This document shows positions 11,485 through 22,975 of a stretch of DNA of 64,000 bases, in pieces (the first letter of the stretch is position 1; the number at the start of each line of letters is the position of its first letter). A program made the translations under genes and the position numbers. The DNA is from Takakia lepidozioides (Eukaryota; Streptophyta; Takakiopsida; Takakiales; Takakiaceae), in contig CM060731.1 in NCBI GenBank assembly GCA_030704615.1, positions 46,128,001 to 46,192,000 on the forward strand, read 5' to 3'. The notes below the pieces were generated by a model. That model saw nothing but the letters and a program-made list of their open reading frames with translations, had not been told where the DNA came from and ran no database searches.

Positions 11485-13689
11485 ATGAGTATTGGCACCG
11501 TATCTGATGGAGCGCATGAATTGACAGAAAGGGGGCAAGGGAACAACAAGCACGCTTGTGGAGCCTGCGGGGATGTCGGTACAGTGTTGAAGGAGGGGAG
11601 ATTGAAGGAGGCTGTGCACCTTTTGGATGTGATGGAACAACGTGGCTTCTGGGCATATTCCGAGACGTGTGGTCGTCTCTTGCAGGGGTACGCAAAGACG
11701 AAGGCCCTAGCAGATGGCAAGGCTGTCCACGCCCACATCGTGAAAAGTGGATTTGGCTCAAACATCTTCCTAGCCAACACCCTCGTCAGCATGTATGGTA
11801 AATGCGGAAGTGTTGAGGATGCGCGAAAAGTGTTTGACAAAATGCCCAAACGGAATGTTATTTCATGGACTGCGATGATTGCAGGATTTGCTCAGCAAGG
11901 GCTTTGTGAAGAGGCATTTGACCTCTTTCGACAAATGGAACGAGAAGGAGTCAAAGCAGACAAAGTCACTTTCATGAGCATCCTGAGCGCTTGTGTTAGC
12001 CCATCAAACCTGGAAGAAGGCAAGTGGCTCCATGCTGGCATCATAAAAGCTGGATTAGAGTCAGACGTGCAAGTCGGGACTGCCCTTTTCAGCATGTATT
12101 GCAGGTGCGGGAATGTTGTGGATGCGCGCAGAGTCTTTGATAGACTGCCAAATCGAGATGTCATCTCATGGAATGCGATGATCGCAGGATTAGCTCAGCA
12201 AGGGCGTGGAGAAGAGGCATTTGACCTTTTTCGGAAAATGCAACGAGAAGGAGTGAAGGTAGATAAGGTCACCTTCATGAGCATCCTGAGCGTATGTGCC
12301 AGCCCACTTGCCCTGCTACAGGGCAAGTGGCTTCATTCCAGAATCATTGAAGCTGGATCTAAGTCAGATGTTGAAGTTGGGAATGCACTTGTCAGCATGT
12401 ATAGCAGGTGTGGGAGTGTTGTAGATGCACGACATGTGTTTGACAAGATGCCTAAGCGAGATGTGATCTCATGGAATGCTATGATTGCAGGATTAGCTCA
12501 GCCATGGCATGCTGAAGAGGCATTTCAACTCTTTCGCCGCATGCAACTACAAGGTATCCAACCTAACAAGATCACTTTCATTCACATCCTCAATGCTTGC
12601 TCCAGCCTAGCAGCCCTGGAGGAGGGCAAGTGGATCCATACCCTCATCATCAAATCTGGATTCGAATCCGATGTCCGTGTGTGTAATGTCCTTGTTGATA
12701 TGTATGCCAAGTGTGGCAGTGTTGAAGATGCACGGCAAGTGTTTGATGCAATTTTGGAACGAGAAGTTGTCTCTTGGAATGCGATGATTATAGGATATGC
12801 TCAGCATGGGCGTGGCAAGGAGGCACTCCAACTCTTTGACCACATGCAGCAGGAAGGGGTGAGGCCGGATGAAGTCACATTTATTGGTGTTCTTTGTGCA
12901 TGCAGCCATGTGGGCTTGGTTGCCAAAGGCCGTCATTACTTTCTCTGTATGAGTCAGAATCATGGCATTGCACCAACTGCAATGCACTATGGCTGCATGG
13001 TTGACCTTCTTAGCCGTGCAGGGCACTTGGATGAGGCAGAGGACTTTATCAGCAAAATGCCATTTGAACCAGATGCCTCAATGTGGAGGCCCTTGCTTGG
13101 TGCCTGCAGAATCCATGGCAATGCAGAGTTAGCAGAACGCACTGCAGAGTGTATCCTCAAGCTGGAACCAGGAAATGCTGCAGTGTATGTCTTGCTCTCA
13201 AATGTCTATGCTGCGGCTGGGAGGTGGGATGATGTAGCAAAGGTGAGAAGAGCAATGAAGGACAGAGGTGTGAAGAAGGAACCAGGGCGCAGTTGGATTG
13301 AGGTCCAGAACATGGTACATTCATTTATCGCTGACGATAGATCACATCCACAAACAGATGACATCTACACTGAACTGGAGAGATTGGGTAGGCAGATGAA
13401 GGAGGCGGGATATGTACCTGACACAACATTTGTGTTGCATGATGTTCATCAACAGACAAAGGAAGAGGCTCTCTCCTATCACAGCGAAAAACTGGCCATT
13501 GCTTTTGGGCTGATCAGCACACCCCCTGGGATGGCTATCCGCATAATCAAGAACCTTAGGGTATGTGGTGATTGCCACACTGCCAGCAAGTTCATTTGCA
13601 AGATTGTTGGGCGAGAAATTATCGCCAGGGATGCCACCCGCTTTCATCACTTCCAGAATGGGGTGTGTTCTTGTGGGGACTATTGGTGA
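11485..13689 (+). CDS. PLS-class pentatricopeptide repeat protein with DYW domain
   Basis: Predicted organellar C-to-U RNA-editing factor of 734 residues, intronless and intact. I chose ATG 11485; the frame is open upstream to 11413 without another ATG. There are about 14 PPR motifs in P-L-S order (residues ~45-525), for example [12 protein letters not shown] (P) and [20 protein letters not shown] (S), then E motifs (~525-590), a PG box ([11 protein letters not shown]) and a complete DYW deaminase. The deaminase shows HSEK (zinc ligand and catalytic Glu), CGDCH (CxxC), [16 protein letters not shown] and then the stop. The ending is standard DYW, not the KP variant linked to U-to-C editing in ferns and hornworts. 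A transit peptide is expected but not obvious in the first 45 residues, so an upstream exon or different start is possible. The RNA target is unknown. Confidence 0.93.
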   Translation: MSIGTVSDGAHELTERGQGNNKHACGACGDVGTVLKEGRLKEAVHLLDVMEQRGFWAYSETCGRLLQGYAKTKALADGKAVHAHIVKSGFGSNIFLANTLVSMYGKCGSVEDARKVFDKMPKRNVISWTAMIAGFAQQGLCEEAFDLFRQMEREGVKADKVTFMSILSACVSPSNLEEGKWLHAGIIKAGLESDVQVGTALFSMYCRCGNVVDARRVFDRLPNRDVISWNAMIAGLAQQGRGEEAFDLFRKMQREGVKVDKVTFMSILSVCASPLALLQGKWLHSRIIEAGSKSDVEVGNALVSMYSRCGSVVDARHVFDKMPKRDVISWNAMIAGLAQPWHAEEAFQLFRRMQLQGIQPNKITFIHILNACSSLAALEEGKWIHTLIIKSGFESDVRVCNVLVDMYAKCGSVEDARQVFDAILEREVVSWNAMIIGYAQHGRGKEALQLFDHMQQEGVRPDEVTFIGVLCACSHVGLVAKGRHYFLCMSQNHGIAPTAMHYGCMVDLLSRAGHLDEAEDFISKMPFEPDASMWRPLLGACRIHGNAELAERTAECILKLEPGNAAVYVLLSNVYAAAGRWDDVAKVRRAMKDRGVKKEPGRSWIEVQNMVHSFIADDRSHPQTDDIYTELERLGRQMKEAGYVPDTTFVLHDVHQQTKEEALSYHSEKLAIAFGLISTPPGMAIRIIKNLRVCGDCHTASKFICKIVGREIIARDATRFHHFQNGVCSCGDYW

Positions 13690-13747
13690 GGATGAGCATG
13701 CAAGCGACAAATGTCCTCCTTGAAGGCCTTCACTACAGCCACACGAG

Positions 13748-13753
13748 AATAAA
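13748..13753 (+). terminator. Candidate poly(A) signal of the PPR gene
   Basis: AATAAA lies about 60 bases after the stop codon. Its position is plausible for a plant near-upstream element; there is no direct evidence of cleavage. Confidence 0.4.
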
Positions 13754-13759
13754 ATGATT

Positions 13760-14946
13760 TCATGCCTTCAAAGGCGTTGTGACCTCTTGACACCATCTCT
13801 ATGAAATGCAGGGTCGACAAGCTCGCCATCACATTTAACAGAGGGCTTGCGGCAGCTAAAAGGGTGCACTACAAGTTTTTCACAAGGATTTTGGTAGTAC
13901 TGGTCCTCAGGGTTTACAGGTATGACTGTATCTACGAGCGAAGATGGCCACTGCAATTTTTCACATCTCATCACCAACAGGGTACTTCACAGGTAGCAAA
14001 TGATGTGATCTCCGCCTATTCCACATTTGCTGGCACCTTCAATGAAGTCCTGCCTTGTAGCTCAAGGTGCTCCACCGTATGTGAGAAAAGCAGTCGAGAG
14101 CACGGAATTCCGGTTCGCTCTGTGCATCAGGGCTGCTCATGCCACCCTCACGAATGCTTCAGTTGCTGCCTTGTCTAAAAAACATTCTTGGAACCAACAT
14201 AGAGAAGCTCCAATGTAGCAGTACTCATTGAAAATGTGAATCTTTCCGTATTGCTCCATTTATACACCTTGGTGACTTATCGACACAACCCAAGGTACTC
14301 GCGATTTATGTCTCTCTCCATCAGTATCTTCTTCTCTAACACCTCCTGGATCTTGCAGAGAGTAATATACCACTCTCCAGCCACTACCTCAGAACTGTAT
14401 GGTCAATGGAGAACCCTCCTGTCATGTCCCCGGGCCATTGATTCATGAGGGGTCAGGATCTGCTTGGGTTTGTGCCAGCCATTTGGCTTGCAGGTGTTCC
14501 GGGGCTCTGGCCCGTGGTCTTGTAATGCAAAGGTGCGGTCTTTGGGGTGTACAACCTGGTTTATTCCTGGTGTACATGTATGATATGAACTCTATGGTGG
14601 CTGGATGGTATAGAAGATACCAGTCAATTTGCATGTTGATGCCTCATTGCATAGCAAACTGCAACTCTTTCTAACTACACTTCCCTTTTATCTTGAGCGA
14701 CCTCGTGAGGCTGAGAACATGTGAGGCACACTCGAAATGAGCTTTCCCAGAACTACAGACTGTTTGAAGCAGGGCACAAACAAAGAGGTAGGATGTGTAA
14801 TTCTACCATCAATATATGAAGGGAGACGTTTGTTTTGTTTTTTTTGCAGCGTCCTCAAACTGCGGGGCCCAGCCCCGGTGCTTGGTGCCGTTGGAGAGCC
14901 CTCGATGAGGAGGGCTGCACCGGCTTGGTCTCATGATTTTTGGACC
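13760..14946. other. Region without recognisable genes
   Basis: Nothing with a conserved motif was found on either strand. The small open frames at 13801-14178 and 14399-14674 show no family signature. Confidence 0.4.
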
Positions 14947-15650
14947 CACTGCTTGGGAGATGTGGAATTTCAAGTGCTTTGGGTCACTGGAAATTCGGCA
15001 AAGTGGGCTTTCCTGCAGCAGTGATTGGCCTTCACATGGGAGATTTGGAATTTTAAGTACTATTGGTTGTTGGAAATTCGTAAAAAATAACAAAATGGAT
15101 ATAGCAATATACGAAGCTTCGACAAAATAGCAAATTGGGCTTACCTGGACAATGCTTGGAGCCTCAATGGGAGATATATCAATGATGCTTGGATATATTA
15201 CTACTCAATAAATTTCATGCAAAGAAATAAATTGGGCCTTGACATGGGAGATGTACTTGGATACATAGGAGATTGCACTTGGGCTTAGATGACACTAGAC
15301 ACTTGGGCCTCTACATGGGAGATGCACTTGGATACATGAATAGAAGATTGCACTTGGGCTTAGATATAGGAGACGCACTTGGATACATAGGAAATTGCAC
15401 TTGGTCTTCGATTTCAATTCGTCACACATGGGCCGACGGCATAGGCTACACTAGAGGTCGCACTTGGGCCTGGACATAGGAGACGCACGGGGATACATAG
15501 GAAAATTGCACTTGATCTTAGATTTTCAATTCTTCACACATGGGCGTCCTAGAGGTTGCACCTAGGCCTCAACATAGAAGACGCACTTGAATACATAGAA
15601 GATCTTACACTCGGATTGGACACTTGGGCCAACGGCACAGGCTACCCTAG
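14947..15650 (+). repeat. Degenerate minisatellite
   Basis: Two related tandem patterns. At 14947-15075 a unit of about 80 bases (GGGAGAT-TGGAATTT-AAGT...TGGAAATTCG) occurs twice. From about 15230 to 15645 a unit of roughly 55 bases recurs with variants of ATGGGAGACGCACTTGGATA, then ACATAGGA-ATTGCACTTGG. Units differ by substitutions and small indels. No long frame uses the repeat. Confidence 0.75.
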
Positions 15651-15655
15651 TATGT

Positions 15656-15740
15656 ACTATTATACATATATATATGTGTATATATAAAGTGAACAGGGAC
15701 AGAGGCCCTCGTAAAAACTTTATTTGGAATTATTTGCCAA
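15656..15740 (-). repeat. AT microsatellite and possible LINE 3' tail
   Basis: A (TA)n-type run at about 15656-15688 is followed by AGGGACAGAGGCCCT. This resembles the GGGACAGAAGCCCT next to the A/T tail of the LINE at 2285-2300. A severely 5'-truncated reverse-strand LINE end is a reasonable reading. 15741-16076 holds nothing I recognise. Confidence 0.35.
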
Positions 15741-16076
15741 AAAAATTAAAACCCCTTATACACCATGAGGTACATGCACCATTATCAGTGAATGAAACGA
15801 ACTAGACCTTTTGGAGAGAGAATCAATCCTAGAGCGAACTATGACTGGGCCTGAGGTCCGTGCCTGTCATGTAGAATTGTAGGACTCTAACATTTTAATT
15901 GTCTTCTAAGTAGTATTAAGAAGTTAACAATGAACGAATGTTGTGGTTATTCACAGAGGGTATTGATTAAGGGGAACTACTCAAAAGTCATCGGTAATGA
16001 AGTCTCGAGGCGTTTGCGAAAGACTTGAGGTGCTTTCAATTGATGTCACGCTCGAACTCGGGGGGAGGATGTGGAG

Positions 16077-16754
16077 TGTCGCACACCTCACTTCGGTAGA
16101 CTCCCCTTTAAGTCATAGTTAGTCGCTTTGATGCGCGCGCCTAATTCCCAAACTAGCCGTCGGGCCAACTCGGAGTTTTGGCTACTCGCCGAGACATAAC
16201 GGTCCCCCTTGCTCCCCCACGGAACCCTCGATCACTCGGGCTTAGTGGAAATTTCCTTTGGTTGTAGGTAGTCCGGAATAGCTCGGTCGTTTTCCGGCTC
16301 GCTTGTTTGTTCACTAGCTTTTTGGTCGCTCAACATGCTTGCACCATAATTCTCAGGGTTACTACTCCTTATATATACTTCTGTAGGTGTCGGCGGGGGT
16401 CTCACAAACAGCCAAGTCCTTTTCTGATGAACCACCACCGTGACCCTCGATTCCCTGTGATGATTCGCGGTGAGTCTTGGCCCACCTACCATAGCCCCAA
16501 TGGACCGTGGTAAGCCCCAAGACTCCCCACGACTCCCACCACAATGAGTTGAGTCATATCTCACCCCCACTACGACTCCCTACGCTACGACCACCCCCTG
16601 TGGAGCCCCCACCACAACCCCGCTTGCGGAGCTCCCCCAGTGAGTGCCTTCGGCCCTCAAGGGTGCTTCAACCCCCATTCCTACTTGCTGCTGCTGTCCC
16701 CTAGCACAGGGGCAACCCCTCTTGTGTCCCGAACCCCTGGCAAGGGCTCACACA
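16077..16754 (-). repeat. Diverged inverted LTR copy of the chromovirus family
   Basis: The reverse complement matches the family LTR throughout, including the start-proximal CGGGACACA, the central TATATA-containing segment (near 16370) and the GTGTGCGACA end. It is clearly more diverged than the other three copies. The flanks (TGGAG and AATAA) are not a matching TSD, so it is an old or rearranged copy. Confidence 0.8.
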
Positions 16755-17430
16755 AATAAAATAGTTAACTGGTCATGGAGAATGGCGCGACCCCATAAGT
16801 TGGAGAGATGAGACTTATGCCTTGTCTGTAGAATTTGAAGCCAAATAGGATTAATGGATTGAATGAGATCATTGTAACCATGTTTGGCCCTGGCCGTTCC
16901 AACCTTTTCAGCAACAACAACATTGATCACGAATTTGGGAAATGTCTAGTCTATCTTATGCAGACCAGCGTCTAGCCTGGTTACGTTGGGAGGGGGAAGG
17001 TAGATTAGAGTTGAGGATCAATAGGTGCTGGCAAAGAGTTTCATAGAAAGTTTTTGGTTCTGTTTTTTTGAGGATATGTCTGAGTTGCCCCCAAGCATGC
17101 CAGATTGCCGCCCAGAGGGTGGAGCCCACTGTTTTGTGTTTGAAACCTTGTCCAATCCATCGTAAGGAAGGCTGACATAGTACCAGGTTGAGAGGAGAGG
17201 CGTTCGTGATGTGGTGGGTCACTAGGAATTTCCACCAACCTCCCTCTAGCCCCAGAAATCATGGAATCTATTTGCCAAGGGTGCTGTGATTTGGGTTTCG
17301 GGGTCTAGAATTCCAATGCAACCTTTCTTCTTTGGGAGACAACTCTATTTCCAAGCCACCCGATGTATTTTTTTTCTGTACTGAGGTTTCAACTCCCCAG
17401 ATGAAATTCCTTAAGAGCCATTTAACTTCC

Positions 17431-17525
17431 TAGAGAGAGAGAGAAGACTCCTGCCAGAGCCAGCGTTACTAAGAGCCACTTCACCTTGCGGCTACTGCCT
17501 CCTTTCAGGGATGGGGCGCCCTATA
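17431..17525 (+). repeat. Dispersed ~90-bp repeat, copy 2
   Basis: Homologous to 1771-1858 (see that entry), in the same orientation. Here it lies exactly where LINE reverse-transcriptase homology stops, so it probably marks one end of the insertion into the LINE. Confidence 0.6.
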
Positions 17526-17560
17526 AGAACATATGTGCCGTAGCACCTAAAATTAAAACC

Positions 17561-18178
17561 TTATGCATGAGTTTGTTCTAGTTTGTGTTTGTTAGTGATG
17601 AGGGCTGTGACAGACCGGATGGTGGTAAGATGGATACTGCGGAAACAATGGTGGATAACTGTAATAGGGATGCTAAAGTTGTTATATAAAACGTTTAGGT
17701 TGGCGTTGTGAATGCCACCTCGGGTGCCTGCTGTGATGACTATTAAGGGGCCAGTACGCCAACCGTGTTGTCTAATTGCAAGGATGAGGGGAGCATATTT
17801 TTGGTGTTTACTTAGGATGGCTGTGCCCGGGTACCTATCATGACAATACATAAATTCTACAAAGTCAATGATAAGACTGCGTGATGGAGTGGTGGGGGGA
17901 GTGGCATTCAGGGGCAGACACGTAGCTAAGTATGTCTGGGCAAAGGCAAATGGGGCAGGTGCACGGTGTGGTGGGGCAGTGGCATGGGAGCAGCCATGCC
18001 TGAGTAATATGGTCGGGGGGTGGACCTTAATAAATGTAGCATTGATGAGGGAGAACCATCGAGTGTCTGTGTGGTTCATGAGGAGTTTGTGAAGGTGCCA
18101 TGTATTGCCTGGTTGTGTCGGATGATCCTCAGCCCGTGTATAATAGAATGGGTGCATCGGCTTAGTAAATGGGGCCAA
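17561..18178 (-). CDS. Unidentified 205-codon ORF within a LINE interruption
   Basis: A stop-free reverse-strand frame rich in His, Thr, Ile and Pro. Its C-terminal part (LYNNFSIPITVIHHCFRSIH...LITNKHKLEQ) has an alternating hydrophobic-basic pattern that looks like real protein. No catalytic motif is visible. It occupies the segment that splits LINE reverse-transcriptase sequence, so it may belong to a separate mobile element whose other end is the repeat at 17431-17525. Alternatively it is LINE-derived sequence I fail to recognise. Confidence 0.3.
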   Translation of the reverse strand: MAPFTKPMHPFYYTRAEDHPTQPGNTWHLHKLLMNHTDTRWFSLINATFIKVHPPTILLRHGCSHATAPPHRAPAPFAFAQTYLATCLPLNATPPTTPSRSLIIDFVEFMYCHDRYPGTAILSKHQKYAPLILAIRQHGWRTGPLIVITAGTRGGIHNANLNVLYNNFSIPITVIHHCFRSIHLTTIRSVTALITNKHKLEQTHA

Positions 18179-18600
18179 GTGTCATGAGCTGGCGGAAAAT
18201 GAGTGTTTAATTTCCTAGATCTAGGAAGAGCCTGGTTGCCACGAGGTAGCGTAATCCCAGATGCCAGCAGATAGGATTTTGATTGGCAGTGAGAGCTCGG
18301 CCAATTATGGAAAGGTGATTGGAGCCCCATTAAGCTAGTTTCTGCTTAAGCTTTGTGAGAATAAGAACAAATCTTTGCTGGTCCGTGAGGTTGATTCCAA
18401 AGGTGTAACCAAGGAGAGTGGTTGATTGGCCTGGTTCTGACCCTCACGAAGGGGAAGCCCCAAGAGAGGAGGCAATGAGATCCCTAACTAGAAGGGCAGA
18501 TGTTTTACTCCAATTAACTTTAAAGCCCGAAGCAGAGCAGAAGGTATTGAGGTTGTTAGCCGCCCTACAAGTGATACTTCGGAGGTCTTTTATATGTTTC

Positions 18601-19359
18601 ATAGACATGACAACAATATTTATGGCGAGAGCATTGTTCTCATTTTTGGCAAATTTTTATATTTTTTACCTCTAAAAATATAATATAATATTTTGTCATA
18701 AATTCATGTTTTTCCATGGATGATACCTCCAAACTTGTCCAAATACAATGAACATAATGGATGAATGTGCCAAATATGGATGATATGAATGGATGCTAGT
18801 ACAGAGGAGGATGATTCTATCCAAATTTCAGTGGATGAACAGAGAATATGGCTATTTCCTACAAAACTCAGTAGCCACTTGTGCCATTTTCCAAATTTCA
18901 AAAACAAATCGCCTGGGCGAGAGCCACTCTATAATTAAGTAATTGTAGGATTTTCGGTTTGTAGCTATCTACTACTTTTAGCGCTCCTACTTTAGACTCC
19001 CCCCATTTTACATGCATCCTGCTCATCCCCACTAGAGGTTCCCTTAAACTAGTGTTCGCTATCGCCGCAGCAGCTATGGCCGCCACTTGTATGCTGCCTC
19101 TTCTGGCTCTCATTCTTGTGCACCACCTGTGGCTGCTTCTTCCCTTCACAACTTTCCCCCCTTCTTATTCTTTTTAAGATCTCTCTTCTATGATTTACAA
19201 GGTGCTTCTCCATGTTTTTGGCCTGTTATGAAATCGCGTTGCCCATATGCTGCTCCCTTTTCCTCCTTACTGTTTTACTCGCAAGCTTGTTCATGATCGC
19301 CTGCGTGCTTGGACAAGCCTTTCACTTGTCCTTTTGGTCTTCTCCGATGGGGCCTTGGG
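18601..19359. other. AT-rich spacer
   Basis: No gene or repeat recognised. Includes the very AT-rich 18640-18700. Confidence 0.4.
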
Positions 19360-19638
19360 TGTTGGCCGACTAGCATGTAGAAATAACAGACCACCTTATC
19401 TGTAACTATAAAGTCAGGGTTATCTGTAACACACAAATAGAACTAGAGTCAGCAAGATTTGTTGTAAAGTAGTAATGAAAGAGACAACTGGGTAGATAGA
19501 AATTAAGCCGATAGAGTTATTAGCACACGGCATGCTAGGTGAGGTAACCGATATAAGACCTGTAAGTCTGTGTCTCAGATGACCGTTCTTGTAGAGATCT
19601 ATTATAGTAAAGCTTGAGCTTTATGTGAGTTTTTAACA
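19360..19638 (+). repeat. 5' LTR of Ty1/copia element
   Basis: It begins TGTTGGCCGACTAGC and ends TTTTTAACA, giving the terminal TGTT/AACA inverted repeat. A primer-binding site follows immediately. The length of 279 bases is normal for short copia LTRs. No 3' LTR is present in the window. Confidence 0.8.
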
Positions 19639-19650
19639 TGGTATCAGAGC
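19639..19650 (+). other. Primer-binding site (initiator Met tRNA)
   Basis: TGGTATCAGAGC directly after the LTR is complementary to the 3' end of plant initiator methionine tRNA and primes minus-strand DNA synthesis. Confidence 0.9.
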
Positions 19651-19760
19651 CAGCCATTTGATCCTTAGCTTACAGATAGATACAAGTGTCCACGGTCATG
19701 ACTTCAAAGATTTCAGTGGAAGAGCGTGGTGTTCAGGAGTCATAGGTGACTAGTCATGCA

Positions 19761-22190
19761 ATGATAACGACGCTCAAAGCACTCGAAATTCCACACCCGT
19801 CGAGAATGACAAAAGGTAGTGAGGGAGCTATCTTTGAAATCAACAAGCTGGCGGGAGTAGCCAATTATCAGACTTGGAGGTTCAGATTGAAGAATCTGAT
19901 CGTTCGTGACGATCTCTGGAACATCATCACCGACACAGAGCCGGAGGATGACTCGGAGCTGACAAATCGCAGGAAGCAGAGGCTACTCGCCATGATTAAT
20001 CTTTTAGTGAAAGATGAGATCATACCATACATCTCTGAGATTGATGATCCTCGTCAAGTCTGGAACAAGCTAGAAAATTTGTTTGCCTCAGCAAGTCCAG
20101 CCAGAAGACTGTTGATCAGGAATCAATTGTATATTGCCAAGGTGACTGAGGGTAGTAGTGTATCTGACTACCTAAGAAATGTGCAGGATCTGCACCAGCT
20201 GCTGCTAGCGATGGGAGATGTCATACCAAATGAAGATATCGTCATGGCGATACTCAATGCTCTACCTGAGAGCTATGAGTCATTTATACAAAGCATCTCC
20301 AGTAGGGATGAATTTCCTACATTTGACCAGCTTGTGACTCGAATCCATCACGAAGAAACTAGGAGGGAGCTGAAGGGAACCAAGAAGGTTGAGCAGGAGG
20401 CCTTGATCATGAAGTTTAAGAAGCTATAAAAAAAGAATGATGAGCATAGGTCGACCAAGCCAAAGCCTGGCAAGTGCTACAATTGTGGAGAACCAGGTCA
20501 CTGGGCCCGTGAGTGCACTAACCAAAAAAAAATGGGGAAGAGACCACATCAAACAAATAGTAGCACCAAGGCAAAAGGGAAGCAAGTTGCAAACATCGTG
20601 CAGACTGAATCAAGTGATGAAGACAAAGAGTCTATTGAAGAGGGATCTGATCTGTTTGAAATGGCAGTGGCCTCTCTTGAGATAGAGAAAACTCACGATG
20701 GAAGCCCCTGGTACTTTGACTCGGGGGCATCCAAACATGTGACGGGAAATAAAAGTAGTTTGGACAGCTTTGAGGCCTCTGTGAATGATGGACGTGTGAA
20801 GTCTACATGAGGGCAAACTCACACTGTGAAAGGCAAAGGCAAAGCCACATTTGTAACCCCTTCAGGAATAAAAAGGATTGACGAGGTTCTCTACGTACCG
20901 GGTCTGACCAAAAATTTGTTGTCAGTAGGATCTATAGCGGACAAGGGACACATCGTTGTGTTTGATTCGCATAGATGTCTGGTAATGTCCAAAAATGGCC
21001 CAAACAGATAGTAGCAAAAGGGATTCGTGACCCTAGAAATAGTCTCTATAAGATGAATATACAACAGATAGAAGTAAATGTTGTGTCATCGAGAGAGAAG
21101 GAAGTCATGTTATGGCATCAAAGGCTGGGGCATTTAGGCTCTCAGAACATAAAGCTACTGGAAAAGCAAAATCTTGCAGAAGGGTTGCCAACGCTTGATG
21201 ACCTAGGTGAAACCTGCGAACATTGCATGGCAGGGCGACAAGTCCGAGAGCCAGCTCCGAAAATCAGCACAAGAAGGGCGAACAGGCCGCTCAAGTTGAT
21301 TCACACTGACCTATGTGGACCATTGCCAACAGCATCATTACGCGGTTCTAAGTATTTTGCTACCTTCACTGATGATTATAGCAGATTCACTTGGATATTT
21401 TTTCTCGAGAAGAAGTCAGAGACCTTGGAGAAATTTAAACAATTTAAGCTACTTGCTGAAAATCAGACCAAGGAGAAGCTAGTAGCGCTACGATCAGACC
21501 GTGGAGGTGAGTTTACATCATCGGCCTTCGTCAATTTTTGCAAAGAACATGGGATTAAGAGGGAGTTGACACAAGCATATACTCCTCACCCAAATGGAGT
21601 TTCTGAAAGGAAGAATCGAACGCTGTTGGAAAAGGCTCGGAGCATGTTTCTACCCAGCAAACTCCCAGATTATCTTTGGACAGAGGCTGTGAATGCGGCA
21701 AACTATTTGGCCAATAGACTTCCTATTCGTGCAAATGAAGGTATGACTCCCATCCATAAGCTTACAGGCGAGAAACCTCGGCTAGACCATTTGAGAGTCT
21801 GGGGTTGTGAGGCGTTCATGCATGTTGCCAAAAATAAAATAAATAAACTTCAATCCAAGTCCTAGCAACGCCTTCTAGTAGAGTATGACGAGCAGAGCAA
21901 AGCATACAGGTTGTTTTATCCAAAGAAGAAAATCATTGAAATTAGCAAGGATGTCAGATTCAATGAGTCCCAATTTGGATTTAGGTCAAATGACGTTGAT
22001 GCACTACAAGGACCGACACAAATCAGTCCGTTTGTCTTCGGGGAAGTGAAAGATGACTTGAAAACTAAGCTTCTTGCATCACCTGCTACAATACAAAAGC
22101 GTGCTTTGTCAAATGATGGAAACACCAATGCATCTGAAGGGTTTTCTGACAGCAAAATTGAGACGATGCAAGGAGTGACATCACAAAGGG
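19761..22190 (+). pseudogene. Ty1/copia gag-protease-integrase, 3' truncated
   Basis: The gag frame (from ATG 19761) has a UBN2-type retrotransposon domain, then a TAA at 20427. The same frame continues with the knuckle CYNCGEPGHWARECT (near 20480) and the aspartic protease WYFDSGASKHVTG (near 20715). After TGA (about 20808) and a frameshift near 20990 come the GAG-pre-integrase segment (LWHQRLGHLGS, CEHCMAGRQ) and the integrase with HTDLCGP, SDRGGEF and PNGVSERKNRT supplying the D,D,E residues. The frame passes a TAG at about 21863 and ends with homology near 22190. The reverse transcriptase and RNase H that should follow are absent because another element is joined here. Confidence 0.88.
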
Positions 22191-22816
22191 TTTGCTCGAG
22201 GATGATGACCATAATTGGAGAAAAATATAGTTTGTTTGGTCGAAGAATGTATAGTGTTGTTGTAGGCAAACTCAGCCAATGACAGAAGGTCCGTCCAATT
22301 ATTTTGGTAATAGTTTATCGTACAGCGAAGATACTGCTCCAAAATCTGGTTTACACGTTCGATTTGACCATCAGTCTGTGGGTGATTAGCTGTAGAGAGG
22401 TTGATCTTACTATCCAATATGTGAAATAATACTCTCCAGAAATGTGATATGAACTGTGGTCCTCGATCAGATACGATGTCATTCGGGAGTCCATGAATGC
22501 GATAGATATTATTGAGGAAGAGTCTTGTAGTTTCCTCGCCGGTAACCGTCTTATTACATAGAATGAAATGTGTCATCTTCGTAAAACGATCTACAATAAT
22601 AAGGATTGAATCGGTGGTCTTGGAAATTGGAAGGTCCATAATAAAGTCCATAGACACGGACGACCATGGACCCTTGGGAATGGGTAATGGTTGAAGAAGG
22701 CCGTAAGGTCGATGTTGTGGTCCCTTCGCTCTAGCACACGTGTCGCAAGATTTTATAAATTCTTTTACGAGTTTCCACATCTGCGGCCACCAATAGTCCC
22801 TGGATATCAATTCCAT
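22186..22816 (-). pseudogene. Ty3/gypsy integrase fragment
   Basis: The zinc-binding remnant CDTCARAKGPQHRP is followed by the catalytic core with SMDFIMDLP, VSDRGPQF and NHPQTDGQIERVN providing the D,D,E triad, and the post-core SSTKQTIFFSNYGHHPRA typical of plant gypsy integrases. Homology stops at about 22190, where the copia element begins on the other strand. This segment has no internal stop. Confidence 0.9.
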
Positions 22817-22975
22817 TGTTTTGTTGAAGCCAAAATGTCCTGCAGCCGGAAAATCATGACATGTTTGAAGAATTCAAAGTCGTGTAGGTCCTGAAGGTAC
22901 ATAGAGAAGTCCCTTGAAATAAAGTAAGTCATCTTTGAATTCGAAGTCGTTTGTAACATGTGGGTTGTCTCGAAG

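Larger units (their letters stand above)
16756..18600 (-). mobile_element. Second L1-like LINE fragment, reverse strand, interrupted
   Basis: Read from high to low coordinates: 18600-18230 gives reverse-transcriptase sequence after the active site (SGFKVNWSKT, then a LLGYTFGINLTD segment); 17430-17225 gives the RT thumb (RNFIWG-like, YI-WLGNRVVSQRRKVAL); 17222-16760 gives the post-RT region with LWAAIWHAWGQLRHILKKT. All are broken by frameshifts. The RT part is split by about 770 bases (17431 to about 18200) that do not fit the LINE. Confidence 0.65.

Noticed and set aside
11149-11849. Overlapping reverse ORFs of 127-163 codons opposite the PPR gene start
   Set aside because: Antisense shadows of the PPR coding frame with no motifs.
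15230-15650. CRISPR-like array
   Set aside because: Units are adjacent, degenerate and have no unique spacers; the genome is eukaryotic.
16060-16076. Polypurine-tract-like GGGGGGAGGATGTGGAG before TGTCGC
   Set aside because: The adjacent LTR copy is in reverse orientation, so a forward polypurine tract here cannot belong to it. Coincidence or a target in another element.
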